From contig JAFRXK010000017.1 of NCBI GenBank assembly GCA_017442865.1, forward strand, positions 30,314 to 94,313: a stretch of DNA of 64,000 bases, read 5' to 3'. Numbering within the stretch: the stretch's first letter is position 1; every line of letters starts with the position of its first letter. The notes beneath the pieces were generated by a model. It was given only the letters and a program-made list of their open reading frames with translations. It did not search any database and had not been told where the DNA came from. A program made the position numbers and the translations under genes. This DNA is from Lachnospiraceae bacterium (lineage in GTDB: Bacteria > Bacillota > Clostridia > Lachnospirales > Lachnospiraceae). Of the stretch, positions 53,549 to 62,754 are shown piece after piece.

Positions 53549-53875
53549 ATGACCAGAGCATTATTCTTCGTGGATTCTGATGGAAGATATAAGGGATTTG
53601 AGATTTACGGACATACCGGGTATGCTGATGAAGGCGAAGACATTGTTTGTGCCGCTGTTTCAGCATTATCACAGAACACCGTGAATTCTATAGAAGCATT
53701 TACAGCGGATAAGTTCTCCTGTGATGTGGATGATGGCAGATTAAGATTTTGTCTGACAGATGATTATATCAGCGCAGAATCACAACTTTTACTTAACGCT
53801 TTAGTTCTTGGTTTAGAGAACATAGAGAAAGCGTATGGAAATGAATTTATTAATATCCGGACTGAGGAGGTGTAG
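53549..53875 (+). CDS. prp: Ribosomal-processing cysteine protease Prp
   Basis: A 108-residue protease. The dyad is in [18 protein letters not shown] (His and Cys). Prp removes the N-terminal extension of L27; the neighbouring rpmA encodes just such an extension. Only five bases separate it from rplU on one side and four from rpmA on the other. Confidence 0.95.
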   Translation: MTRALFFVDSDGRYKGFEIYGHTGYADEGEDIVCAAVSALSQNTVNSIEAFTADKFSCDVDDGRLRFCLTDDYISAESQLLLNALVLGLENIEKAYGNEFINIRTEEV

Positions 53876-53879
53876 ACCT

Positions 53880-54170
53880 ATGTTAACAATGAACCTTCAA
53901 TTATTTGCTCATAAAAAGGGTGTTGGTTCTACAAAGAACGGTAGAGATTCCGAGTCTAAGAGATTAGGCGCTAAGAGAGCTGACGGACAGTTCGTATTGG
54001 CAGGAAACATTCTTTACAGACAGCGTGGAACAAAGATTCATCCTGGTACTAATGTTGGTATCGGCGGAGATGATACATTATATGCATTAGTAGATGGTGT
54101 AGTCAGATTTGAAAGAAAGGGCAGAGACAAGAAGAAAGTTTCTGTTTACCCAAAGGTAGTTAACGAATAA
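53880..54170 (+). CDS. rpmA: Ribosomal protein L27 with cleavable N-terminus
   Basis: A 96-residue L27. It begins [27 protein letters not shown] is the extension that Prp cuts before HKKG, a Firmicute feature. [19 protein letters not shown] follows. ATG 53880 has AGGAGGTG upstream; ATG 53889 is the alternative. Confidence 0.96.
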   Translation: MLTMNLQLFAHKKGVGSTKNGRDSESKRLGAKRADGQFVLAGNILYRQRGTKIHPGTNVGIGGDDTLYALVDGVVRFERKGRDKKKVSVYPKVVNE

Positions 54171-54185
54171 TTATCACAGCTTGTA

Positions 54186-54216
54186 AAGCCGGTGCATACT
54201 TCGCATCGGCTTTTTT
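54186..54216 (+). terminator. Terminator of rplU-prp-rpmA
   Basis: AAGCCGGTGC (54186-54195) pairs with GCATCGGCTT (54203-54212), followed by six T in total. Confidence 0.8.
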
Positions 54217-54319
54217 CAAACATGAAAAATATTGACACAATGATAGACATACCTGCGGATTGCTACGCACTACGTGCTTTTGACCCTGGTATCTATATAT
54301 AGAAAGATGAGGGATATTC

Positions 54320-55609
54320 ATGTCATTATTTGCAGACAGCGCAAAGATATTTATAAAATCAGGCAAGGGCGGCGACGGACATGTAAGCTTCAGACGTGAG
54401 CTTTTTGTTGCGGCAGGCGGACCTGACGGCGGCGACGGCGGTAAGGGCGGCGACGTTATATTTGAAGTAGATAAGGGAATGAATACCCTTTATGAATTCA
54501 GACATGTCAGAAAATATGTTGCAAAGAACGGTGAGCCGGGCGGCAAGAGCAGATGCCACGGCGCAAATGCCGAGGATCTTGTAATAAAGGTTCCTGAAGG
54601 AACCGTAATCCGTGAATTTGAATCCGGCAAGGTAATTGCCGATATGTCAGGCGATAACCAGAGAGCGGTTATTTTAAAGGGCGGCAGAGGAGGCCTTGGA
54701 AACATGCATTTTGCCACGGCAACGATGCAGGTGCCGAAGTATGCCCAGCCGGGCAAGGATGGCATGGAGCTATGGGTCATTCTTGAGCTTAAAGTTATCG
54801 CAGATGTGGGACTTGTAGGCTTCCCGAACGTGGGAAAATCAACATTATTATCAAGAACAACCAATGCGCGTCCGAAGATTGCAAACTATCATTTTACAAC
54901 CTTAAATCCTAACCTTGGCGTTGTGGATATTCCGGGCGGAGGCTTTGTTATGGCGGACATTCCGGGACTTATCGAAGGCGCATCAGAGGGTGTGGGCCTC
55001 GGACATGCATTTTTAAAGCATATTGAAAGAACAAAGGTAATTATCCATGTGGTTGACGCCGCAAGCGTGGAGGGCAGAGACCCTATTGATGATATCCGCA
55101 AGATTAACAGCGAGCTTGAGGCTTACAATCCTGAGCTTCTTAAGCGTCCACAGGTGATTGCCGCAAATAAAATAGATGCGATTTATGATGAGGATGACAG
55201 CATTATTTCAATTCTTAAAGAGGAATTTGAGCCTGAGGGCATAAAGGTATTCCCTATATCGGCAGTAAGCGGCAAGGGCGTTGACGAGCTTTTATATTAT
55301 GTAAACGATATATTAAAGGGCCTTGATTCTGCGCCGGTAGTATTCGAGCAGGAATACAATCCTGAAGAGATGCTTATACCTGAATCACTTCCATACACGG
55401 TAGAAAAATTAGAGGATGGAGTCTACTGTGTCGAGGGCCCGCGCATTGAAAAAATGCTTGGTTACACAAATATCGATTCAGAAAAGGGCTTTGAATTCTT
55501 CCAGAACTTCTTAAAAAACAACGGAATTTTAAAGGAGCTTGAGGAGCTTGGCATTCAGGATGGAGATACCGTAAAAATGTACGGTCTTTCATTTGATTAT
55601 TATAAATAA
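54320..55609 (+). CDS. obgE: GTPase Obg
   Basis: A 429-residue ribosome-assembly GTPase. The Obg glycine-rich domain comes first (KSGKGGDGHVSFRRE, GGRGGLGNMHFATA), then the G domain with GFPNVGKSTLLSR (P-loop), DIPGLIEGASEG (G3) and ANKIDAI (G4), and the C-terminal OCT domain (about 340-429). Its place after rpmA is conserved. Confidence 0.97.
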   Translation: MSLFADSAKIFIKSGKGGDGHVSFRRELFVAAGGPDGGDGGKGGDVIFEVDKGMNTLYEFRHVRKYVAKNGEPGGKSRCHGANAEDLVIKVPEGTVIREFESGKVIADMSGDNQRAVILKGGRGGLGNMHFATATMQVPKYAQPGKDGMELWVILELKVIADVGLVGFPNVGKSTLLSRTTNARPKIANYHFTTLNPNLGVVDIPGGGFVMADIPGLIEGASEGVGLGHAFLKHIERTKVIIHVVDAASVEGRDPIDDIRKINSELEAYNPELLKRPQVIAANKIDAIYDEDDSIISILKEEFEPEGIKVFPISAVSGKGVDELLYYVNDILKGLDSAPVVFEQEYNPEEMLIPESLPYTVEKLEDGVYCVEGPRIEKMLGYTNIDSEKGFEFFQNFLKNNGILKELEELGIQDGDTVKMYGLSFDYYK

Positions 55610-55755
55610 ATCTGATATTATAAAATTATATTATAGTAGCATTTATAGATGTTTTTACGCCATAAATTGTGTAGTAATCAGAATTGCATTCGGATATCTG
55701 CTATAATATGACATATATTAATATTGCCGCATAAAGCGGCGGATTGGAGATTTGC

Positions 55756-56067
55756 ATGACAAGTAAGGAAAGAGCATATTTAAGAAGTCTTGCGATGACG
55801 ATGGACCCGATTTTCCAGATTGGAAAGTCAAGTCTTACTCCTGAGATTACCGAGGCAGTAGCCGAGGCTTTGGAGGCAAGAGAGCTTATAAAGATAAATG
55901 TTTTAAAGAACTGCATACACGAGCCGAAGGATATTGCTGCAGTTTTGGGTGAGAGAACACATTCAGAGGTGGTACAGGTCGTAGGAAGAAAGATTACTTT
56001 ATATAAGCCTTCAAAGAAGAAGCTTATTGAGCTTCCGAATACAGTAAAAACAAACAAGACAGTATAA
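55756..56067 (+). CDS. yhbY: YhbY/CRS1 RNA-binding protein
   Basis: A 103-residue CRM-domain protein: LRSLAMTMDPIFQIGKSSLT and KINVLKNC, with the conserved GxxG-like loop QIGKS. It associates with pre-50S ribosomes. ATG 55756 follows TTGGAGA. An extended -10 TGCTATAAT (55699-55707) lies upstream, so it probably begins the yhbY-nadD-yqeK-rsfS operon. Confidence 0.93.
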   Translation: MTSKERAYLRSLAMTMDPIFQIGKSSLTPEITEAVAEALEARELIKINVLKNCIHEPKDIAAVLGERTHSEVVQVVGRKITLYKPSKKKLIELPNTVKTNKTV

Positions 56068-56126
56068 CCGAAGATAATTTCTTTTAAATTATAACCGCTT
56101 TACTGATATGAAATGGGGTGATTTAT

Positions 56127-56780
56127 ATGAATTCCAAAAAGAAGATAGGCATTATGGGCGGAACCTTTGACCCTATCCACAATGCCCATTTAGCGCTCGC
56201 ACAGGCCGCATATGAACAGCTGGGACTGGATTATGTATTATTTATACCTGCGTGCCAGCCACCGCATAAGGACTCTGTTGAGGTCTCTGACGCTGACACA
56301 AGGGCGAATATGGTGAAGCTTGCAATTGCAGACAATCCGAACTTTGTCTTTTCCGACATAGAATTGAAGCGTACAGGAAATTCATATACCGTAGACACCC
56401 TGACGCAGCTTAAGGAGCTTGATAAGGACGCTGATTATTATTTTATTCTTGGCGCAGATTCGCTGTTCAGCATTAAAAAATGGTACAAGCCGGATGAGAT
56501 TATGTCAAAGGCAGTTCTGGCAGTCGGCACCAGAAACAATAAAACGATAGAAGAGATGCGCGCATGTATTGATGACCTTAAGGCGACATTCAACGCTGAT
56601 ATAAGGCTTTTGGACTTTCCTGACCTTGATATTTCATCAACGGAGCTTAGAAATATAAGGGGTGAGGGTCATTCCATAAAATATCTTGTACCTGAGAATG
56701 TCTGCGATTTTATTACGGACAGCAAATTATATTTAAAATTAAAGAAATCACGAAAAGCGAAAAAAAGCTATGACAACTGA
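56127..56780 (+). CDS. nadD: Nicotinate-nucleotide adenylyltransferase
   Basis: A 217-residue enzyme making deamido-NAD. IGIMGGTFDPIHNAHLALA holds the HxGH-like motif and DISSTELRNI the ISSTxxR motif. ATG 56127 has GGGGTGA 7 bases upstream; a GTG at 56118 overlaps that site. The end overlaps yqeK by 11 bases. Confidence 0.95.
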   Translation: MNSKKKIGIMGGTFDPIHNAHLALAQAAYEQLGLDYVLFIPACQPPHKDSVEVSDADTRANMVKLAIADNPNFVFSDIELKRTGNSYTVDTLTQLKELDKDADYYFILGADSLFSIKKWYKPDEIMSKAVLAVGTRNNKTIEEMRACIDDLKATFNADIRLLDFPDLDISSTELRNIRGEGHSIKYLVPENVCDFITDSKLYLKLKKSRKAKKSYDN

Positions 56781-57360
56781 TGAGATAAAAGAATTACTTA
56801 TTAAGGATTTAAAGCCTTCAAGATACAAGCATACGATAGGCGTTGCATATACCGCCATGGCGCTTGCCATGAGATATGAACTGCCTTTAAGGCATACGGA
56901 GGCTGCGGGATTGCTTCATGACTGCGCAAAATGTATGTCGGATGATGATTTGCTTAAGTATTGTATTGACAATTATATTGAATTATCAGAAGCGGAGCTA
57001 AACAATCATGCACTCATACACTCAAAGGTCGGGGCAGTTCTGGCGAGGCAGAAATATAATATAGAAAATGAAGATATTTTAGATGCAATACGCTTTCATA
57101 CTACAGGCAGACCCGGCATGACGATGCTTGAAAAGATTATATTTACGGCCGATTATATTGAGCCGGGAAGATATCTTGCAAGCAGGCTTGATGAAATAAG
57201 AAAGATGGCATTTATCGATATTGATGCCTGCATTTATATGATTTCATCAGACACGCTTCATTATCTTGAAATAACCGGCTGTGTGATAGATAATATGACA
57301 AAACAAACCTGTGAATTTTATAAAGAATATTATGAGAATTGGAGGAAAGCAAATGAATGA
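56770..57360 (+). CDS. yqeK: HD-domain hydrolase YqeK (Ap4A-type)
   Basis: A 196-residue HD protein. KHTIGVAYTAMALA, LLHDCAKCMS (HD pair) and IRFHTTGRPGM with FTADYIEPGR are present. Members split diadenosine tetraphosphate to ADP. Overlaps nadD and rsfS, the conserved Firmicute arrangement. Confidence 0.94.
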   Translation: MTTDEIKELLIKDLKPSRYKHTIGVAYTAMALAMRYELPLRHTEAAGLLHDCAKCMSDDDLLKYCIDNYIELSEAELNNHALIHSKVGAVLARQKYNIENEDILDAIRFHTTGRPGMTMLEKIIFTADYIEPGRYLASRLDEIRKMAFIDIDACIYMISSDTLHYLEITGCVIDNMTKQTCEFYKEYYENWRKANE

Positions 57361-57703
57361 TTCTAAGAAGATGGCAAAGCTTGCCGTAGAGGCTCTTGAG
57401 GAAAAGAAGGCCGCTGACGTTACTGTTATTGATATTTCAGACGTAACCTGCATTGCAGATTATTTTATCATTGCAAATGGTCAGAACAGCAATCAGGTGC
57501 AGGCTTTGGTTGACAACGTAACTGATAAGCTTGGCAGACTTGGCTACAACTACAGCCACATCGAAGGCTATAACGCCGCAAACTGGGTGCTTGTAGATTA
57601 CAAGGATGTCGTGATTCATGTATTCTCCAGCGAGGACAGACGCTTCTATGATATAGAAAGAATATGGAGAGACGGAAAGTTTATTAATACTGAAGATTTG
57701 TAA
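57353..57703 (+). CDS. rsfS: Ribosome silencing factor RsfS
   Basis: A 116-residue Iojap/RsfS protein that binds L14 and blocks subunit joining under starvation. DVTVIDISDVTCIADYFIIA and ASGQN-like ANGQNSNQVQAL are typical, as is GYNAANWVLVDYKDVVIHVF. ATG 57353 follows GGAGGAAAG and overlaps the yqeK stop codon. Confidence 0.96.
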   Translation: MNDSKKMAKLAVEALEEKKAADVTVIDISDVTCIADYFIIANGQNSNQVQALVDNVTDKLGRLGYNYSHIEGYNAANWVLVDYKDVVIHVFSSEDRRFYDIERIWRDGKFINTEDL

Positions 57704-57714
57704 AATGTAATAAG

Positions 57715-57767
57715 AGCGCCCGGTTCCATGCCGCATATTAATGTGGTTGATGGTATCGGGCGCTTAT
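57715..57767 (+). terminator. Terminator after rsfS
   Basis: AGCGCCCG (57715-57722) pairs with CGGGCGCT (57757-57764), with further pairing of GGTTCCA and TGGTA inside; TATCATT follows. Confidence 0.6.
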
Positions 57768-57807
57768 CATTGTATTCAGTAATTTAAGAAGGGATTGGTG
57801 GAATATT

Positions 57808-58401
57808 ATGAATATAGCTGTGTTTGCCTCACACGGAGGCTCTGATATGCAGGCTATTATTGATGGCTGCAAGGATAAGCGGCTTGATGCGAAGGTTGTA
57901 GTTGCAATAAGCAATAATGCTGATTCCATGGCGTTAAAGAGGGCAGAAAACGAAAATATACCTCATTATTATTTGAGCGTTAAACAGTTTGAAAGTGAGG
58001 ATGAACTGGCATTTAAAATTCTTGAAGTGCTTGAACAGTATAATGTTGATATGATTTTCCTCGCCGGATATATGAGACTGCTTCACAGCTTAATTCTTAA
58101 GCAGTATAATAATCGGATATTTAATATTCATCCTGCATTGCTTCCGAAGTTTGGAGGCAGAGGTATGTACGGCATGAATGTGCATAATGCGGTGATTGCC
58201 GCCGGTGAAAAGGAAACCGGCGTAACAATACATCGTGTAAACGAAATATATGACAGCGGTGAAATTATTGCACAGGCAAAGGTTGCAGTACTGCCGGACG
58301 ATACGCCTGAGACTCTGGCAGCACGTGTGCTTGAAAAAGAGCATGAATTTCTGGTTGAGGTGATTGCTAAAATTATAGCGGGAGAAATAATGCTAGGATA
58401 A
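57808..58401 (+). CDS. purN: Phosphoribosylglycinamide formyltransferase
   Basis: A 197-residue GAR transformylase of purine synthesis. IAVFASHGGSDMQAII is the N-terminal block, FLAGYMRLL the folate region, NIHPALLPKFGG holds the catalytic Asn and His, and GVTIHRVNEIYDSG the Asp region. No other pur gene is in the window. Confidence 0.95.
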   Translation: MNIAVFASHGGSDMQAIIDGCKDKRLDAKVVVAISNNADSMALKRAENENIPHYYLSVKQFESEDELAFKILEVLEQYNVDMIFLAGYMRLLHSLILKQYNNRIFNIHPALLPKFGGRGMYGMNVHNAVIAAGEKETGVTIHRVNEIYDSGEIIAQAKVAVLPDDTPETLAARVLEKEHEFLVEVIAKIIAGEIMLG

Positions 58402-58452
58402 AATTTCATCTGCAAATAATTTATGATATTATGACTCGGTAATATTATTAAA

Positions 58453-58500
58453 AAAGCAGTTCAAGGCTTTGCTTAATGCGTAGCTTGGAACTGCTTTATT
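58453..58500. terminator. Bidirectional terminator, purN and lexA
   Basis: AAAGCAGTTC (58453-58462) pairs with GAACTGCTTT (58488-58497), extended by AAGGCT/AGCTT; T-rich on the plus side, A-rich on the other. Confidence 0.75.
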
Positions 58501-58507
58501 TAATCAT

Positions 58508-59122
58508 TTACATCATTCTGAACAGACCGATAACCTTACCGATAACATCACATCTGTCAACAATAATCGGGTCCATATAGTCATTCTCCGGCTGAAGCCT
58601 GTAATGACCATTCTCCTTGAAGAATCTCTTAACTGTGACCGAATCATCAACCAGTGCAACGACAATCTCCCCATTGGACGCTGTAGAGGTCTTCTCGCAA
58701 AGTACCTTGTCACCGTCAAAAATGCCTACGTTCACCATACTGTCACCCTTGACATTGAGCATGTATGTCTCTTTGTTCGGAAGCATCTCAGCCGGCATAG
58801 GGAAGTAGTTCTCAATATGCTCAACAGCAAGCAGCGGAGCACCTGCGGCAACATTGCCAATCACAGGAACATTAACAATCTCTCTTCGTGTAAGATTGAA
58901 TTCATCATCTATAATCTCGATAGCTCTCGGCTTGGTAGGGTCACGTCTGATGTAACCGTTCTTCTCAAGGCTCTCAAGATGCGCATGAACAGATGAGGTA
59001 GACTTAAGATTGACCGCCTCGCAAATCTCACGTACAGCCGGCGGATAGCCCTTGCAAAGTATCTGTCCCTTAATATATTCTAATATATCCTTCTGCTTGT
59101 CTGAAATCTTACCATAAGACAT
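58508..59122 (-). CDS. lexA: SOS repressor LexA
   Basis: A 204-residue repressor. The winged HTH is residues 1-70 (YPPAVREICEAVNLKSTSSV). The autocleavage site is Ala93-Gly94 in NVAAGAPLL, with Ser128 in KGDSMVN and Lys165 in VTVKRFF. ATG 59122 has GGAGG upstream. Four LexA-type boxes lie in the divergent region to its right, consistent with autoregulation. Confidence 0.97.
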   Translation of the reverse strand: MSYGKISDKQKDILEYIKGQILCKGYPPAVREICEAVNLKSTSSVHAHLESLEKNGYIRRDPTKPRAIEIIDDEFNLTRREIVNVPVIGNVAAGAPLLAVEHIENYFPMPAEMLPNKETYMLNVKGDSMVNVGIFDGDKVLCEKTSTASNGEIVVALVDDSVTVKRFFKENGHYRLQPENDYMDPIIVDRCDVIGKVIGLFRMM

Positions 59123-59214
59123 AATAAAAACCTCCATAATGTATCGCTTTTGATGTCAATATAGCATACGCTGAATAAATACAGGCAATATGTATATTAT
59201 CTTAAGAATATAGT

Positions 59215-59335
59215 AACATATGTTCGATAAAAATACAAGCAAAATCCATACATTTGTTCGATTTTTTATCAAAAAGCATTGACAAACATTTGTTCTGGTG
59301 TTATGATGTATTCATCAGATACAGAACAAATGTTC
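59215..59335. promoter_or_regulatory. SOS control region between lexA and yneA-like gene
   Basis: Four LexA-box-like sites: AACATATGTTCG (59215-59226), TACATTTGTTCG (59249-59260), AACATTTGTTCT (59285-59296) and the palindrome GAACAAATGTTC (59324-59335). The rightward promoter is TTGACA (59279-59284), 17 bases, TATGAT (59302-59307), with the third box in its spacer. Confidence 0.85.
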
Positions 59336-59356
59336 ACATAGAAAGGATGATACATT

Positions 59357-59665
59357 ATGAAGAAGAGAAATAGCAAACATCACAGCATATTTAATTTATT
59401 CACTGTTTTTGTTCTCACAGCAGCTATTATTTGTTCAATTGGTTTTGTTGTTTCTGCAAAGTCGAATAAGTCATCTTATGATGCTGACTCATATTATCAG
59501 TCTATTAGAATAGAAGCAGGAGATACGCTGTGGACCATAGCAGAAGAGTATTGCCCGTCATCACATGATATACACGATTACATTGAAACAGTAAAATCTA
59601 TAAATGACATTAAGAACAATACCATAAAGGCTGGAGATTATATTATTGTGACGGTATACAAGTAA
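59357..59665 (+). CDS. LysM protein, YneA-like SOS cell-division inhibitor
   Basis: A 102-residue protein with one N-terminal membrane helix (about 13-33) and a C-terminal LysM domain (YQSIRIEAGDTLWTIAEEYC to VTVYK). In Bacillus and Listeria, yneA is divergent from lexA, has the same layout, and halts division during the SOS response. Position, LexA boxes and architecture agree, though the family is poorly conserved in sequence. Confidence 0.88.
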   Translation: MKKRNSKHHSIFNLFTVFVLTAAIICSIGFVVSAKSNKSSYDADSYYQSIRIEAGDTLWTIAEEYCPSSHDIHDYIETVKSINDIKNNTIKAGDYIIVTVYK

Positions 59666-59714
59666 TTTATCAATCACGCTAGTTTCACTCTATCAATACA
59701 TCAAAATGCAAATA

Positions 59715-59776
59715 CAAATGAACTGTTTAGCCATTATATGCTTTTATAATAGGATTTAACAGTTCATTTGTGTTTT
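59715..59776 (+). terminator. Terminator after yneA-like gene
   Basis: CAAATGAACTGTT (59715-59727) pairs exactly with AACAGTTCATTTG (59758-59770), then TGTTTT. Confidence 0.75.
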
Positions 59777-59840
59777 AAAAGGTTGTAAAAATAGATTAAT
59801 ATCGAGAGGTTTTATAATAGAAGTATAGGAGGAACAAACA

Positions 59841-60701
59841 ATGGGGAAGATAGTTAAAGATACAATTCATGCAAATGGTATAGATATTGGTATTTATACT
59901 CAAGACTTTGAAAATGAATTTATTTCATTGACTGATATTGCCAGATATAAAAGTGATGATCCAACAGCAGTAATACAAAACTGGATGAGAAATCGTGATG
60001 TTATAGAATTGTTAGGATTATGGGAAAGGCTTCATAATTTCAATTTTAAACCCCTCGAATTCGAGGGGTTTAGAAAACTGGCAGGAGCAAATGCATTTAC
60101 AATGTCGCCTAAGAAGTGGATAGAAGCCACAAATGCAATTGGAGTTGTTTCAAAAGCAGGCCGTTATGGTGGCACCTATGCACATAGTGATATTGCCATG
60201 TCCTTTGCAACATGGATTTCTCCGGAATTTCAGTTATATATCATGAAAGATTACAGGCGCTTAAAGACAGATGAAAATAGCCGGTTGTCTTTGAACTGGA
60301 ATTTAAACAGAGAAATCTCTAAATTAAATTACAGGATACACACAGATGCCATTAAAGAAAATTTAATTCCTCCGGAACTAACTACTGAACAGACAGCTTA
60401 TACATATGCAAGCGAAGCAGATATGTTGAATGTTGTGCTTTTTGGAAAGACGGCAAAACAGTGGAAAGATACTCATCCAAATGAAAGGAGCAATATGCGC
60501 GATATGGCAACACTTAATCAATTATTAGTGCTTGCAAATTTGGAAAGTTATAATGCAGTTTTAATTAGTCAGGGGAAAAATCAAAATGAACGAATGGTAT
60601 TATTACGTCAACTAACAATACAGCAGTTACGAACATTAGAGACAATAAGTCTAAATAATCTGCCAAAGTTAGAATTGAACCAGCAAAGATATCAGATTTA
60701 A
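59841..60701 (+). CDS. KilA-N domain protein
   Basis: A 286-residue DNA-binding protein of the phage-type KilA-N family. TDIARYKSDDPTAVIQNWMR, KKWIEATNAIGVVSKAGRYG and AHSDIAMSFATWISPEFQLY cover the domain (about 20-145); the C-terminal part contains an additional helical region (MLNVVLFGKTAKQWKD). It is common as an orphan in gut Firmicutes. No other phage gene is adjacent. A 26-bp perfect palindrome (60047-60072) lies within the coding sequence. AGGAGG precedes the start. Confidence 0.9.
   Translation: MGKIVKDTIHANGIDIGIYTQDFENEFISLTDIARYKSDDPTAVIQNWMRNRDVIELLGLWERLHNFNFKPLEFEGFRKLAGANAFTMSPKKWIEATNAIGVVSKAGRYGGTYAHSDIAMSFATWISPEFQLYIMKDYRRLKTDENSRLSLNWNLNREISKLNYRIHTDAIKENLIPPELTTEQTAYTYASEADMLNVVLFGKTAKQWKDTHPNERSNMRDMATLNQLLVLANLESYNAVLISQGKNQNERMVLLRQLTIQQLRTLETISLNNLPKLELNQQRYQI
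60047..60072. repeat. 26-bp perfect palindrome inside KilA-N gene
   Basis: TAAACCCCTCGAA directly followed by its reverse complement TTCGAGGGGTTTA with no loop. Confidence 0.9.
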
Positions 60702-60744
60702 TAACAGTTTTTGAAAAAGTAATACACTCGAAAGGTGGCATATT

Positions 60745-61608
60745 ATGCACTTTATAGATGCAAAAGGAATATTATCTGCAAGTAACGGTATGAATATTTA
60801 CAGAGGTTGTACACATGGATGTATCTATTGCGACAGCAGAAGTAAGTGTTACAGCTTTACACATGAATTTGAAGATATTGAAGTAAAACAGAATGCACCT
60901 GAGCTTTTGGAGAAGGCATTACGTTCAAAGAGAAAGAAATGTATGATTGGAACGGGCTCCATGTGTGATCCATATATGCATTGTGAAGACACACTTAAGC
61001 TTACCCGAAGATGTATTGAAATAATAGATTATTATGAATTCGGATTGGCAATACAGACAAAATCAAACAAGATACTCAGAGACCTTGACCTGCTTAAAAG
61101 TATAAATAAAAAGACAAAGTGCGTAGTTCAAATCACCTTAACTACATATGATGAAAGTCTTTGCAAAATTATTGAGCCTAACGTATGCACCACAAAGGAG
61201 AGGGTAGAAGCTTTAAAGGTTTTACGTGATAATGGTATACCTACTGTAGTCTGGCTCTCGCCAATCCTTCCTTTCATCAATGATACTGAAGATAATATTA
61301 AGGGAATTTTAGATTATTGCGTTGAAGCCGGAGTATATGGTATCATCTGCTTTGGTATGGGACTTACTTTGAGAGAAGGCAATAGAGAATATTTTTATAA
61401 CGCACTGGATAAACATTTTCCCGGTATGAAGCAAAAGTACCACGACAGGTATGGATATGCTTATGAATTACCAAGTGAGCATAATAAAGAGCTTATGAAG
61501 CTGTTTATAGACATCTGCAAAGCAAATGATATAGTGCATGACGTAGATGCATGCTTTGAATATTTACATGAGTTTCCCGATAAATATGAGCAGTTATCAT
61601 TATTTTAA
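60745..61608 (+). CDS. SPL-like radical SAM protein
   Basis: A 287-residue radical SAM protein of the group related to spore photoproduct lyase (Rv2578c-like). NIYRGCTHGCIYCDSR gives CxxxCxxC, followed by IGTGSMCDPYMHCE and LAIQTKS. The C-terminal QLSLF ending is common in this group. It lacks the extended N-terminal domain of true SplB, so a DNA-repair role is possible but unproven. It is 44 bases behind the KilA-N gene. Confidence 0.88.
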   Translation: MHFIDAKGILSASNGMNIYRGCTHGCIYCDSRSKCYSFTHEFEDIEVKQNAPELLEKALRSKRKKCMIGTGSMCDPYMHCEDTLKLTRRCIEIIDYYEFGLAIQTKSNKILRDLDLLKSINKKTKCVVQITLTTYDESLCKIIEPNVCTTKERVEALKVLRDNGIPTVVWLSPILPFINDTEDNIKGILDYCVEAGVYGIICFGMGLTLREGNREYFYNALDKHFPGMKQKYHDRYGYAYELPSEHNKELMKLFIDICKANDIVHDVDACFEYLHEFPDKYEQLSLF

Positions 61609-61617
61609 AATAATAGA

Positions 61618-61633
61618 GGCGGAAGATTCCGCC
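61618..61633 (-). terminator. Hairpin between SPL-like gene and recombinase
   Basis: GGCGGA and TCCGCC around AGAT; on the minus strand it is followed by TCTATTATTTT, so it probably ends the recombinase transcript. Confidence 0.5.
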
Positions 61634-61695
61634 CCATACGATATTTAAATATTTTAAATTAATATTGTCATGCAGCTGAACAAATTATGATATAT

Positions 61696-62754
61696 TTATG
61701 GCTCACGTAATTTGACAGCATTCTTCGCACTGCGTCTGCGGTCCTCCTGAATAGCAGCATAGTGCTTACGAGTTGTATTCACGTCAGAGTGACCGAGTAC
61801 ATCAGCCACAAGGTATATGTCGCCAGTTTCTTTATAAAGGTTAGTACCGTAGGTGCTTCTAAGCTTATGAGGCGTTATATGCTTTAAGCTTGTTACCATT
61901 TCGGAATATTTCTTCACGAGATTTTCGATGCTGCGCACGCTTATTCGTTTGTTCTGAAGTGAGAGAAATAGTGCATTTTCGTGACCGGACACCGGTATTA
62001 TCTTTTTTCGCTCTTCAAGATAATCGACAAGTGCATCATGCACCTCGTCACCAAAGTATACAACTACCTCCTTGCCGCCTTTGCGGTGAACCCTTATACC
62101 ATCATTTTTCATGTCGACGTCTTTTATATCAAGACCTACACATTCTGATACACGGATGCCGGTTCCAAGCATGAGAGTCATTATTGCAAGGTCTCTTATC
62201 CTGGTTTTTTTATGATAAGCCTGCTGTTTCTTGGTCAAACCTTCGCCATTTTCGACATAATCGAGAAACATTGCGACCTCGTCAACATCGAACCTTATGA
62301 TTTCCTTTTCGTGCTTTTTAGGAAGTGATACCAATGCAGCGGGATTATTTTTTATCATTTCGCTTTTATAAAAATAATTATAAAATGCCTTGAGGGAGGA
62401 TATCTTTCTGGAAATTCCACGCTCCTTATTAACCTTGCCATAAGGATCGTTTTCATCATTGCTGTAGTATTTAAGATATTCCATATATTCCTCGATATCA
62501 AAGACCTTTAAATTGTCTAAGTCATCAAGAGTTATAGCTTTTAAATCTTTGCTTTTAAAATATGGATTGGTATCCTGTAAAAAATGAAAGAATATACGCA
62601 GATCATATGCATATGCTATACGTGTACGAGAAGCAGTATTCTGCTCAATTCCACGGAAAAATGTGGATACAAAGGGTGGGAGAGTAGCGATAAGTTCTCT
62701 TAGCTTTGTAGTGTTTTCTATATCAATTTGTTCATAATATGGTCTGTTATCCAT
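61696..62754 (-). CDS. Tyrosine recombinase, XerC/XerD-like
   Basis: A 352-residue site-specific recombinase. A SAM-like core-binding domain (about 20-150) precedes the catalytic domain with LMLGTGIRVSECVGL (Arg I), RKGGKEVVV (Lys), TPHKLRSTYGT (His-Arg), VLGHSDVNTT (His III) and RKHYA (nucleophile Tyr). All active residues are present. No attachment sites or other integrase-linked genes are nearby, and it is in a lexA neighbourhood, so it may be a housekeeping Xer-type enzyme rather than an element integrase. Confidence 0.9.
   Translation of the reverse strand: MDNRPYYEQIDIENTTKLRELIATLPPFVSTFFRGIEQNTASRTRIAYAYDLRIFFHFLQDTNPYFKSKDLKAITLDDLDNLKVFDIEEYMEYLKYYSNDENDPYGKVNKERGISRKISSLKAFYNYFYKSEMIKNNPAALVSLPKKHEKEIIRFDVDEVAMFLDYVENGEGLTKKQQAYHKKTRIRDLAIMTLMLGTGIRVSECVGLDIKDVDMKNDGIRVHRKGGKEVVVYFGDEVHDALVDYLEERKKIIPVSGHENALFLSLQNKRISVRSIENLVKKYSEMVTSLKHITPHKLRSTYGTNLYKETGDIYLVADVLGHSDVNTTRKHYAAIQEDRRRSAKNAVKLREP

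Noticed and set aside
54490..54864. Open frame antisense to obg
   Set aside because: Opposes a highly conserved GTPase and shows only complement-derived sequence.
61696..62754. Prophage or ICE integrase
   Set aside because: No attachment duplication, relaxase or phage structural gene is nearby; the KilA-N gene alone is not enough.
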